Origin: Oscillospiraceae bacterium
Lineage (GTDB): Bacteria; Bacillota; Clostridia; Oscillospirales; Oscillospiraceae
DNA length: 34,057 nucleotides
Direction: 5' to 3'
Assembly: GCA_902785905.1 (NCBI GenBank)
Contig: CADAAM010000060.1
Location: 1 to 34,057 of the forward strand
The notes under the pieces were generated by a model. It saw only the letters and a list, made by a program, of their open reading frames with translations. It did not search any database and had not been told where the DNA came from. Below, piece after piece: positions 21,730 to 29,028 of the stretch. Each line of letters opens with the position of its first letter. Position 1 is the first letter of the stretch. A program made the position numbers and the translations under genes.

Positions 21730-22268
21730 AACTGCTGCTGGACCTCTTTCTGGCCTTTGCCCGCGTCGGAGTGATGACCTTCGGCGGCGGCTACGCCATG
21801 ATCCCCATTTTGGAGCGGGAGATCGTGGACCGCCACGGCTGGGCCACGGAGGAGGAGCTTATGGACTACTATGCCGTCGGCCAGTGCACCCCGGGCGTCA
21901 TTGCCGTCAACACAGCCACCTTCATCGGCTACAAGACGGCGGGTACGCCCGGCGGTGTGGTGGCCACCCTCGGCGTGGTCTTCCCCTCGGTGGTCATCAT
22001 CACGCTGATCGCCGGGATACTAACCAGTTTTGCGGATGTGCCCCAGGTGAAAAGCGCTTTCGCGGGCATCCGCGTGTGCGTGTGCGTACTGATCTTCAAC
22101 GCGGTTTTGAAGCTCTGGAAGAAGGCCGTCGTGGATAAATGGACGCTGGCGCTCTTCCTCGGTGTCTTTCTGCTGTCGGTGTTCTTCAGCGTCTCGCCCG
22201 TCATCTTTGTGGTGGTCTGCGCGGCGGCGGGCATCGTGCTCACCAGAATGGGGGTGCGCGGCAAATGA
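21726..22268 (+). CDS. chrA: Chromate transporter ChrA, short-chain subunit 1
   Basis: The 180-aa membrane protein is one half of a split CHR transporter. It has FGGGYAMIPILEREIV near the start and the GQCTPGVIAVNTATFIGYK motif, then several hydrophobic helices. Short-chain CHR proteins usually occur as adjacent pairs that assemble together. Chromate export has been shown for some; in anaerobes the natural substrate is uncertain. Translation start overlaps the upstream stop. Confidence 0.92.
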   Translation: MKLLLDLFLAFARVGVMTFGGGYAMIPILEREIVDRHGWATEEELMDYYAVGQCTPGVIAVNTATFIGYKTAGTPGGVVATLGVVFPSVVIITLIAGILTSFADVPQVKSAFAGIRVCVCVLIFNAVLKLWKKAVVDKWTLALFLGVFLLSVFFSVSPVIFVVVCAAAGIVLTRMGVRGK

Positions 22269-22840
22269 TCCTGCTTCGCCTGTTCTGGGAGTTTTTCAAG
22301 ACCGGCCTCTTCGCGGTGGGCGGCGGCATGGCGACGCTGCCCTTCCTGTACGACATCTCCACCCGCACGGGCTGGTTTACTCACGCGATGCTGGCGGACA
22401 TGGTGGCCGTGTCGGAGTCCACGCCCGGCCCCATCGGCGTCAATATGGCGACCTATGTGGGTTTCACCACGGCGGGCATCCCCGGCGCGGTGATCGCCAC
22501 TCTGGGCCTCATCACCCCGAGCGTCATCATCATTCTGCTGATCGCGCGTGCGCTCAAGGCCTTCAAGTCCAACCCCCTGGTGGAGGCTGGCTTCTACGGC
22601 TTGCGCCCCTGCTCCATCGGCCTGATCGCCGCGGCCTGTTATCTCGTCATCAAGATCGCGCTGTTTAACCCCAAAGTTTACGCCGAGACCGGCAGACTCG
22701 CCGATCTCTTCAACGTCAAGGCTCTCGCCCTCGCCGCCGTGCTTCTGGTCTGCACCCGCTATGTGAAGAAGCTCAAGGGGCTTCACCCCATTTTCTTCAT
22801 CCTCGCCTCGGCGCTCGTCGGCGTCGTGTTCGCATTCTAA
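22265..22840 (+). CDS. chrA: Chromate transporter ChrA, short-chain subunit 2
   Basis: The 191-aa partner of the previous gene begins MILLRLFWEFFKTGLFAVGGGMATLPFL and has SESTPGPIGVNMATYVGF, the second CHR domain pattern. The ATG overlaps the stop of subunit 1 (ATGA), so the two are translationally coupled. The end overlaps the convergent ylbJ by four bases. The likely terminator is inside ylbJ, at 22894-22924. Confidence 0.92.
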   Translation: MILLRLFWEFFKTGLFAVGGGMATLPFLYDISTRTGWFTHAMLADMVAVSESTPGPIGVNMATYVGFTTAGIPGAVIATLGLITPSVIIILLIARALKAFKSNPLVEAGFYGLRPCSIGLIAAACYLVIKIALFNPKVYAETGRLADLFNVKALALAAVLLVCTRYVKKLKGLHPIFFILASALVGVVFAF

Positions 22841-23808
22841 AAGATCACAAGACCAAGCACATAGGCCAGTACGGCCGCAAAGCCCGCGCTCAGAAGGCGC
22901 CCTGTCAAGTGCAGGGCGCCTTTTAATTCGCTGCCGGAGAGCACGCCGAGGGTCTGAAAGTGCACCGACAGTCCGCCCCAGCCCAGCAGAAAGGCCGCAA
23001 GGGAGAGCGTCTCCGGGCATGGGCGCAGGCCCTGCAAAGCCGCCGCCCCGCTGCCGAGCTCAAAGAGCCCGGTTATCAGCGTACGGACAAACGACGGCTC
23101 AAAATGCAGGCGCACGGCGACGGCTGCGCACAAAGCGGAGAGCGCGCCGTCCGCGTCCAGCACCGCGAGCAGGACGGTAAAGCACATCGCAAAGCCGCAC
23201 ACGCTCAAGATCGCCGAGACCGCCTGCCGCACGGATTCCACCAGCGCAAGGGCGGGATCGGCGCTGTCGAGCTGAAGCGGCTGCGTCTCCGCGCAGGGGT
23301 GCTTCCCCCGAAAGAACAGACCGGTCAGGAAAGCCGCCAAAATGTGCACGCCATAGAGGATCAGACCGATCTTCACCGAGCCGAAGACCCCGATCCCCAC
23401 GGCCCCGACGATAAACGCGGGGCCGGAGTTGCTGCAGAAGCCCAGCAGGCGCTCCGCCTCCTGTTTGGAGACGCTGCCGCTTTTTGCCATGTCCGCGATA
23501 TAGGCCGCGCCCGCGGGATAGCCGCCCGTGAGGCCGATCAGAAGCGCCGAGGCCCCCGCGCCGCTTACACCGAAGAGCTTTGAGGCGAAGGGGGCGAGCA
23601 GCGTCCCGAGAAGCCCCGGCAGGCCCAGACGGTTGAGAAAGCCCGAGAGCACAAAGAAGGGAAAGAGCGAGGGGATCAGCAAGCGCCCGCACATCAAAAG
23701 CCCCTCCCGGCAGGCCCGCGCCGCTTCGGAAGCGTTCATCAGCAGCGCCGCCAAAAGATACAATCCTATTGTCAGCGCCAACAGACCCTTGCCTTTGGAT
23801 TTCATCAA
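22837..23808 (-). CDS. ylbJ: YlbJ-like sporulation membrane protein (nucleoside recognition/Gate family)
   Basis: The 323-aa protein has many hydrophobic segments and the Gate-domain pattern: CGRLLIPSLFPFFVLSGFL, then LTGGYPAGAAYIADM and LLGFCSNSGPAFIVGAVG, and a repeat of similar motifs in the second half. YlbJ is needed for spore cortex formation in Bacillus. Homologues in Clostridia belong to the same group, but the transported molecule is unknown. It lies tail-to-tail with chrA and divergent to yqfC, so sporulation genes face each other across 23809-23936. Confidence 0.85.
   Translation of the reverse strand: MMKSKGKGLLALTIGLYLLAALLMNASEAARACREGLLMCGRLLIPSLFPFFVLSGFLNRLGLPGLLGTLLAPFASKLFGVSGAGASALLIGLTGGYPAGAAYIADMAKSGSVSKQEAERLLGFCSNSGPAFIVGAVGIGVFGSVKIGLILYGVHILAAFLTGLFFRGKHPCAETQPLQLDSADPALALVESVRQAVSAILSVCGFAMCFTVLLAVLDADGALSALCAAVAVRLHFEPSFVRTLITGLFELGSGAAALQGLRPCPETLSLAAFLLGWGGLSVHFQTLGVLSGSELKGALHLTGRLLSAGFAAVLAYVLGLVIF
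22894..22924 (+). terminator. Terminator of the chrA transcript, inside ylbJ
   Basis: A perfect 11-bp stem (AAGGCGCCCTG 22894-22904, CAGGGCGCCTT 22912-22922) with a 7-nt loop and a T-run, 54 nt after the chrA stop. It overlies codons near the 3' end of the opposite-strand ylbJ gene. Confidence 0.75.
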
Positions 23809-23855
23809 ACCGCCCCCTTGTCCGTTATCAGGCTATGAGCACAAGCATAAAGATA

Positions 23856-23912
23856 TACTGTTCTTCCGTAGAATGAAGAAAAAGATTGCCGGAGTTTTAT
23901 GGAAGAACAGTA
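23856..23912. promoter_or_regulatory. Inverted repeat between ylbJ and yqfC
   Basis: TACTGTTCTTCC (23856-23867) and GGAAGAACAGTA (23901-23912) form a perfect 12-bp inverted repeat with a 33-nt spacer in the divergent gap. It could be an operator or hairpin. A GCATAAA ... CGTAGAAT pair nearby vaguely resembles a sporulation sigma promoter, but I would not rely on it. Confidence 0.4.
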
Positions 23913-23936
23913 TTGTACCGAAGCGAGGTGCTGCGT

Positions 23937-24209
23937 TTGAAGACTATGAGGGAACTGCCCGCGGAGCTGGCCGAGCGGCTGGAGCTGCCGGGTGAGCTGC
24001 TGCCCGGGCAGGGGAGGCTGAGCCTCTGCGGCGGCAGACAGGCGCTCATTGAGGGGCATCGGGGCTTATTGGAATACACGCCGGAGCGCATCGCCGTATG
24101 CATGGGCCGCGAGACCCTGAGCCTCACCGGCGATAATCTGTGCTTGCAGGCCATGAACGCCGGGGAGCTTCTGATCACGGGCCGCATCCGTGCGGCGGAG
24201 TGGGGGTGA
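23937..24209 (+). CDS. yqfC: YqfC/YabP-family sporulation protein
   Basis: The 90-aa product (LKTMRELPAELAERLELPGELL ... RIAVCMGRETLSLTGDNLCLQAM) matches the small YabP/YqfC family made by the sporulation mother cell. The TTG start at 23937 has GAGGTG six nt before it; an ATG three codons in is the alternative. It is followed after 2 nt by yqfD. The family's exact role is not established. Confidence 0.85.
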   Translation: MKTMRELPAELAERLELPGELLPGQGRLSLCGGRQALIEGHRGLLEYTPERIAVCMGRETLSLTGDNLCLQAMNAGELLITGRIRAAEWG

Positions 24210-24211
24210 GC

Positions 24212-25371
24212 ATGGCGAGGATCAGCGACTGGATGCGGGGCACCGTGCGTGCGGAGCTCATCGGGGCCTTCCCCGCGGGGCTTCTCAACGCCCTGGCAGG
24301 CCGCGGCGTCGAGCTCTGGGACGTGGAGAGCGCAGATGGGTACACCCTGCGCCTCACTCTGTATGAATCCAGACTGCCGGAGCTTGAAGGACTGGCGAAG
24401 CGCGCGGGCTGTGAAATGCGCGTGATCAGGCGCGTCGGCGGCGCCGGGGGACGAAAGCGCGTCCTGCGAAGACCGGCGCTTTTGATCGGCCTGCTCGCTA
24501 TGGCCCTGCTGCTTACGGCCTCGTCCCTCTTTGTCTGGGATGTGGAGGTGCGGGGCACGAAGCGTCTCAGCCGCGCCAAAGTCCTGCGCGCGCTGGAAGA
24601 CTGCGGCCTCGGCGTGGGGAGCTTCTGGCCTTCGGTCAATACCGAGCTTCTGCGCAGCGACGTGATGCTGAAGCTGCCGGAGATCGGCTGGATGGCGGTG
24701 AATGTCTGCGGCTCGCGTGCCACGGCCGTGATCGTGGAGCGGGAGGAGAAGCCGGAGATGGCGGGGGAGGAGAAGCCCGCCGAGCTCGTGGCCTCTCGCG
24801 GCGGCCTGGTCAGGCGCGTGAACGTCCTCGAGGGAGGCCCGAAGGTCAAGGAGGGCCAGCTTGTCACCGAGGGCGAGCTTTTGGTCGGCGCGGAGCTGCC
24901 GAGCCTTGCAAACGAATCCCGCCTTGTGCGGGCCAGGCGGTCATGGCCGACACCTGGGTTGAGCTCACCGCCGTGCGCCCGCTCAAGGAGGCGCTTAAAT
25001 CGCCCCGGGGCGTCCCGCGCAGCCGCTTCGCGCTGGTGTTCGGAAAAAAGCGCGTCAATTTGTATATTGGCAGTGGAAAAGCACTTGACGGATGTGATAA
25101 AATCATCTCGGAGTATACCCTCGGAATTTCCGGCCTGTTCTCCACCCCGATCCGCCTGGTGCACGAGCGCTTTGTGCCGTATCAGACGCACAGCGGCAGC
25201 GACTGTGACGCATCCGAACTGGGGCGGCGGCTGTATGCCCTGCTCGAGAGCCGGACGGAGGGACAGATCCTCACCTGTGATCTGACGCCGGGGCGGACGG
25301 GGGAGCTCTTCGCGCTCACGCTGCGGGCGCACTGTTTGGAAAATATCGCCGTACCGAGAGAAATCGGCTGA
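24212..25371 (+). pseudogene. yqfD: Sporulation protein YqfD, frameshifted
   Basis: The first frame (24212 to about 24937) has the YqfD N-terminus (GTVRAELIGAFPAGLLNALAGRG), a membrane helix at about residues 90-110, and a POTRA-like part with VWDVEVRGTKRLSRAKVLRALED. After NESRLVRA the homology continues in another frame from about 24940 (VMADTWVELTAVRPLKEA ... IRLVHERFVP) to a stop at 25371. A single base change near 24935-24943 would rejoin them into a product of about 386 aa, the family's normal size. It may be a true mutation or a sequencing error. YqfD is a conserved sporulation membrane protein in the YqfC-PhoH cluster. Confidence 0.85.
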
Positions 25372-25390
25372 GGCAAAAGCGAGGCTTTAC

Positions 25391-26404
25391 ATGATCGATA
25401 AAAGCATCGAAGTCGAACGCATGGAGCATGTCATCAGCGTCTTCGGCTCCTTTGACCAGAATCTGCGCATTATAGAAAACGAGCTGAGCGTCAAAGTGCT
25501 CGACCGTGACAACATGATCCACATCTGCGGCGAGGCGGAGAATGTCATGCTCGCTGAAAAGGCCATCAACGGTCTGCTGACTCTCGCCGCGAAGGGCGAG
25601 AACATCGACGCGCAGAATGTGCGCTATATCCTGAAGCTGGTTTCCGAGGGCAAGGAGACCAAGATCAATGAGCTTGCTGGAGACGTGATCTGCATCACGG
25701 CCAAGGGCAAACCCATCAAGCCCAAGACCCTCGGCCAGAAGACCTACTGCGAGGCCATCCAGAATAACACCGTCACCCTCGGCATCGGCCCCGCCGGCAC
25801 CGGCAAGACCTATCTCGCCGTCGCTGCGGCGGTGGCGGCCTTCCGGGCGGAGGAGGTCAACCGCATCATCCTCACCCGCCCCGCGGTGGAGGCGGGCGAG
25901 CGCCTGGGCTTCCTGCCCGGCGACCTGCAGAGCAAAGTCGACCCCTACCTCCGCCCGCTCTATGACGCGCTCTTCGACATGCTGGGCGCGGACACCTATC
26001 AGAAATATCTCGAGCGCGGGAATATCGAGGTCGCGCCCCTGGCCTACATGCGCGGCCGCACGCTGGACGACAGCTTCATCATCCTCGACGAGGCGCAGAA
26101 TACTTCGCGCGAGCAGATGAAGATGTTCCTGACCCGCATCGGCTTCGGTTCCAAGGTGGTCATCACCGGCGACATCACGCAGATCGACCTGCCCGAGGAC
26201 AAGACCAGCGGCCTCAAGGTCGCCATGAAGGTATTGGAGGGCATCGACGATATCGCCATCTGCCGGCTCACGGGCTCGGACGTGGTGCGCCACCGTCTGG
26301 TGCAGAAGATCATCGAGGCCTACGAGGTCTATGACAAGAAAAATCCCGCGCCCTCGGAGACGGCGAAAAAGCAGCCGCCGAAGCGCGTTTACAGGAGGAA
26401 ATAG
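25391..26404 (+). CDS. phoH: PhoH family ATPase
   Basis: The 337-aa cytoplasmic protein has an N-terminal part resembling a KH-like RNA-binding fold (about 12-90), Walker A GPAGTGKT (133-140), LTRPAVEAGERLGFLPGD and Walker B FIILDEAQNTSREQ with the following TRIG...VITGD. This is the PhoH/YqfZ type next to ybeY. It is thought to act with YbeY in rRNA handling. The start has GCGAGG and is 19 nt from yqfD. In Bacillus pgpH (yqfF) comes between phoH and ybeY; here it is absent. Confidence 0.93.
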   Translation: MIDKSIEVERMEHVISVFGSFDQNLRIIENELSVKVLDRDNMIHICGEAENVMLAEKAINGLLTLAAKGENIDAQNVRYILKLVSEGKETKINELAGDVICITAKGKPIKPKTLGQKTYCEAIQNNTVTLGIGPAGTGKTYLAVAAAVAAFRAEEVNRIILTRPAVEAGERLGFLPGDLQSKVDPYLRPLYDALFDMLGADTYQKYLERGNIEVAPLAYMRGRTLDDSFIILDEAQNTSREQMKMFLTRIGFGSKVVITGDITQIDLPEDKTSGLKVAMKVLEGIDDIAICRLTGSDVVRHRLVQKIIEAYEVYDKKNPAPSETAKKQPPKRVYRRK

Positions 26405-26407
26405 GCC

Positions 26408-26887
26408 ATGGAGCATGAAGTCTATGTTTCCCGGGAAAAGACCGGCCTCGGTCATCATAACGCGGCGGCTCTCATCAAGAAAGCGGTACACATGGCCCTT
26501 GACGCCGAGGGCGTGGACGTGCCCTGCCAGATCAGCGTTATGTTAACCGACGATGAGGGCATACGCGCCGTCAACAGCGAGTTTCGCAGCTTGGACCGCG
26601 CGACCGACGTGCTGAGTTTCCCACTGAACGAGCTGACTCCCGGCGAGTTCGACCCCGACGAGTGCGAGCGTGACCTCGATACCGGGGCTGTGATGCTGGG
26701 CGACATGATGATCTCTCTCGAGCGCTGCGCCGCCCAGGGCGAGGAGTTCGGCCACGGCTTCAACAGAGAGGTGCAGTATCTGACCGTCCACTCCGTCCTC
26801 CATCTCCTTGGCTATGATCACGTCGACGAGGGCGAAATGAAGAAGCAAATGCGGGCCAGAGAGAAAGCCATCATGGGGGACGAGTAA
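26408..26887 (+). CDS. ybeY: Endoribonuclease YbeY
   Basis: The 159-aa metalloprotein helps mature 16S rRNA and control ribosome quality. The zinc motif HSVLHLLGYDH (three His, spaced H-x3-H-x5-H) lies near residue 130, after VNSEFRSLDRATDVLSFP and GDMMISLE. It starts 3 nt after phoH with AGGAGG upstream, so the two genes are co-transcribed and coupled. Confidence 0.95.
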   Translation: MEHEVYVSREKTGLGHHNAAALIKKAVHMALDAEGVDVPCQISVMLTDDEGIRAVNSEFRSLDRATDVLSFPLNELTPGEFDPDECERDLDTGAVMLGDMMISLERCAAQGEEFGHGFNREVQYLTVHSVLHLLGYDHVDEGEMKKQMRAREKAIMGDE

Positions 26888-26903
26888 GCGCCGCATGATG
26901 CTC

Positions 26904-26938
26904 CGCAGGGGTCGATCCCCATATCGACCCGAACCCCG
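26904..26938. repeat. Half copy of repeat family B
   Basis: The segment CGCAGGGGTCGATCCCC ... ATCGACCCGAACCCCG between ybeY and era resembles the left end of the 28914-28996 copy (CGTAGGGGTCGATCCCC). It can itself form a hairpin. The right end is missing. Confidence 0.4.
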
Positions 26939-26983
26939 CAAACTCGCAAACGATATAACTCATATACACAGGGAGAACAACCT

Positions 26984-27871
26984 ATGACAAAATCAGCCAT
27001 GATTACCATCTGCGGGCGGCCCAACGCGGGCAAGTCCACCCTGACCAACGCCCTCGTGGGGGAGAAGGTCGCCATCGTCTCGGCCAAGCCCCAGACCACC
27101 CGCAACCGCATCACCGCCATTCTGGAGCGCGGCGACACCCAGTTTGTGTTGCTGGACACCCCCGGCTTTCACAAGCCGAAGACCCGCCTCGGCGACTATA
27201 TGGTGAATGTCGTGCGCGAGAGCGTCGCGGACGTGGACTGCGTGCTGCTGATGGTGGAGCCGGTGGCATCCGTCGGCCCCCAGGAGGAGGCGCTGATCGA
27301 GCGGATTCAGCAGTCCGGCGTACCCGCACTGCTGCTCATCAACAAGATCGACACCGTGGATAAGGCGAGGCTGCTGGAGGTCATGGCCGTCTATTCCCAG
27401 GCCCATGACTTCGACGCCATCCTGCCCATCTCCGCGAAGACCGGCGACGGCCTGGACGAGCTTCTCAATGAGCTTGACAAGTACGCCGTCGAGGGCCCGC
27501 ACCTCTTCCCGGACGACATGATCACCGATCAGCCCGAGCGCCAGATCTGCGCCGAGCTTGTGCGAGAAAAGCTGCTTCGCTGCCTCGATAAGGAGATCCC
27601 GCACGGGACGGCGGTCGAGGTCACAAAGTTTTCCGAGCGCGACAATGGCATCATCGACCTTGAGGTCACGATCTTCTGCGAGAAGGAAAGCCACAAGGGC
27701 ATCATCATCGGCAAGAAGGGCGCGATGCTCAAGAAGATCGGGGAACTTGCCCGCCTGGATATTGAGGACTTCATGGGCACCAAGGTCAATCTCCAGACCT
27801 GGGTCAAGGTCAAGGAAAACTGGCGTGACTCCATGGCGTCGCTCAGGAACTTCGGCTTTACGGAGCAGTAA
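26984..27871 (+). CDS. era: GTPase Era
   Basis: Era binds the 3' end of 16S rRNA and checks 30S assembly. The 295-aa protein has G1 GRPNAGKST (about 9-17), G2 TTRNRITAI, G3 DTPGFHKPK, G4 NKID, and a C-terminal KH domain with IIIGKKGAMLKKIG near 243, all typical. The intergenic gap from ybeY is 96 nt and carries a short repeat; cdd and dgkA, present here in Bacillus, are absent. The start has CAGGGAG. Confidence 0.96.
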   Translation: MTKSAMITICGRPNAGKSTLTNALVGEKVAIVSAKPQTTRNRITAILERGDTQFVLLDTPGFHKPKTRLGDYMVNVVRESVADVDCVLLMVEPVASVGPQEEALIERIQQSGVPALLLINKIDTVDKARLLEVMAVYSQAHDFDAILPISAKTGDGLDELLNELDKYAVEGPHLFPDDMITDQPERQICAELVREKLLRCLDKEIPHGTAVEVTKFSERDNGIIDLEVTIFCEKESHKGIIIGKKGAMLKKIGELARLDIEDFMGTKVNLQTWVKVKENWRDSMASLRNFGFTEQ

Positions 27872-27925
27872 TTTCCAGCATGTCACGCCCCTCGCCGCCT
27901 CATACTAACGGCAGAGGTGATGCGC

Positions 27926-28018
27926 ATGCAGGCGGACGAGCTCTGGAAACTCTTTGCCGAGACCGGCAGCCCCGCGCTCTATCTGCTGTACAGGGCGGTA
28001 CGCGGGGGAGAAAGCTGA
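27926..28018 (+). CDS. yqzL: YqzL-like small protein
   Basis: A 30-aa open frame reads MQADELWKLFAETGSPALYL and ends YRAVRGGES. It matches the YqzL pattern (LWxxFxxTGxxxxYLLY) and sits at the family's usual place between era and recO. GAGG lies eight nt before the ATG at 27926; an earlier ATG at 27920 is too close to it. Function is unknown. It is so short that gene finders will often miss it. Confidence 0.8.
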   Translation: MQADELWKLFAETGSPALYLLYRAVRGGES

Positions 28019-28020
28019 GC

Positions 28021-28138
28021 CCTCTCCGTCATGGCGCTTGCGTGAGACGCGCCATGCCACCTCCCCCAAAGGGGGAGGCAAGACTTGGCTCCCCCTCCGG
28101 GGGAGCTGTCACCAGCGCGCGCTGGTGACTGAGAGGGT
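28021..28138. repeat. Inverted pair of family A repeats
   Basis: A reverse copy (28021-28083, with inner arms catggcgc/gcgccatg around GTCTCACGCAA read on the minus strand) and a forward copy (28086-28138, inner palindrome gtcaccagcgc/gcgctggtgac) face each other, exactly as at 3425-3555. The pair begins two bases after the yqzL stop and ends 24 nt before recO, so it fills the whole gap and could fold into one long structure in the mRNA. Confidence 0.7.
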
Positions 28139-28162
28139 TTTCCATCAGGGAGGTATACATAC

Positions 28163-28918
28163 ATGTTTAAGACCCTGAACGCCCTGGTGCTGCGCGAGGT
28201 GCGCTACAAGGAGGCCGACCGCATCCTGACGCTGCTGACCGACAGCGAGGGCAAGCTGACGGTCAAGGCGCGCGGCGCGCTGCGAAAGAGCAGCCGGACA
28301 GCCGCCGCGACCCAGCAGCTCACCTTCGCCGAGATGACGCTCTTCGGCAACCGGGGCCGCTGGACGGTCAACGAGGCCGTCGTGAAAGAGGGCTTCGACG
28401 GCCTGCGCGGCGACATGGAAAAGCTCGCCCTCGCGTCCTACTTTGCCGAGTGCGTCGAGGCCCTGAGCGTCGAGGACCAGCCGGAGCCGGAGCTTTTGCA
28501 GCTCGCGCTCAACTGCCTCTACGCGCTCAGCCGCGGCCTCCACACGCCCGAGAAGATCAAGGCCGCGTTTGAAACAAGGCTCATGTGCCTCTCCGGCTAC
28601 ACCCCGGAGCTGCGGGCCTGTTCCGTCTGCGGCAAAGAGCCGGAAAAGCCGGTGCTGAACCTCGATTACGGCGGCGTAGCCTGCCGGGACTGCGGGGGAG
28701 CGGGGGAGAAGATCGAGCTCGGCAGCGAGGCGCTGGCCGCCATGCGCTATCTCTCGAGCGCCCCGGCCAGGCAGCTTTTGTCCTTCAAACTTTCGGAGGA
28801 AGATCTGCGCCGCCTCTCACGGGCGTCGGAGCGCTACCTCCTGCGCCGCACCGAGCGCGGATTCTCGACGCTGGACTACTGGAAGAAGATACGAAACTTC
28901 ACAAGCGTCACGCCGTAG
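28163..28918 (+). CDS. recO: DNA repair protein RecO
   Basis: RecO binds ssDNA-coated SSB and helps RecR load RecA. The 251-aa protein has an N-terminal OB fold (ALVLREVRYKEADRIL), a helical middle and a C-terminal zinc site (CSVCGKEPEKP ... GVACRDC). The start ATG has GGGAGG upstream. The stop codon TAG (28916-28918) lies in the first bases of a family B repeat, so the repeat forms the 3' end of the gene. Confidence 0.95.
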   Translation: MFKTLNALVLREVRYKEADRILTLLTDSEGKLTVKARGALRKSSRTAAATQQLTFAEMTLFGNRGRWTVNEAVVKEGFDGLRGDMEKLALASYFAECVEALSVEDQPEPELLQLALNCLYALSRGLHTPEKIKAAFETRLMCLSGYTPELRACSVCGKEPEKPVLNLDYGGVACRDCGGAGEKIELGSEALAAMRYLSSAPARQLLSFKLSEEDLRRLSRASERYLLRRTERGFSTLDYWKKIRNFTSVTP

Positions 28919-28996
28919 GGGTCGATCCCCCTGATCTACCCGAAACACCGGACATGGTTCAAAGTCGGCGGGCCGACGAGGGCATCGGCCCCTACG
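28914..28996. repeat. Family B repeat between recO and mutS2
   Basis: An 83-bp unit with ends CGTAGGGGTCGATCCCC and GGGCATCGGCCCCTACG, near-perfect inverted repeats, like 3746-3826. It overlaps the recO stop and lies 33 nt before mutS2. It has no coding content of its own. Confidence 0.55.
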
Positions 28997-29028
28997 GAAC
29001 ACATATACCACTCACGGGGGAAAACGAT

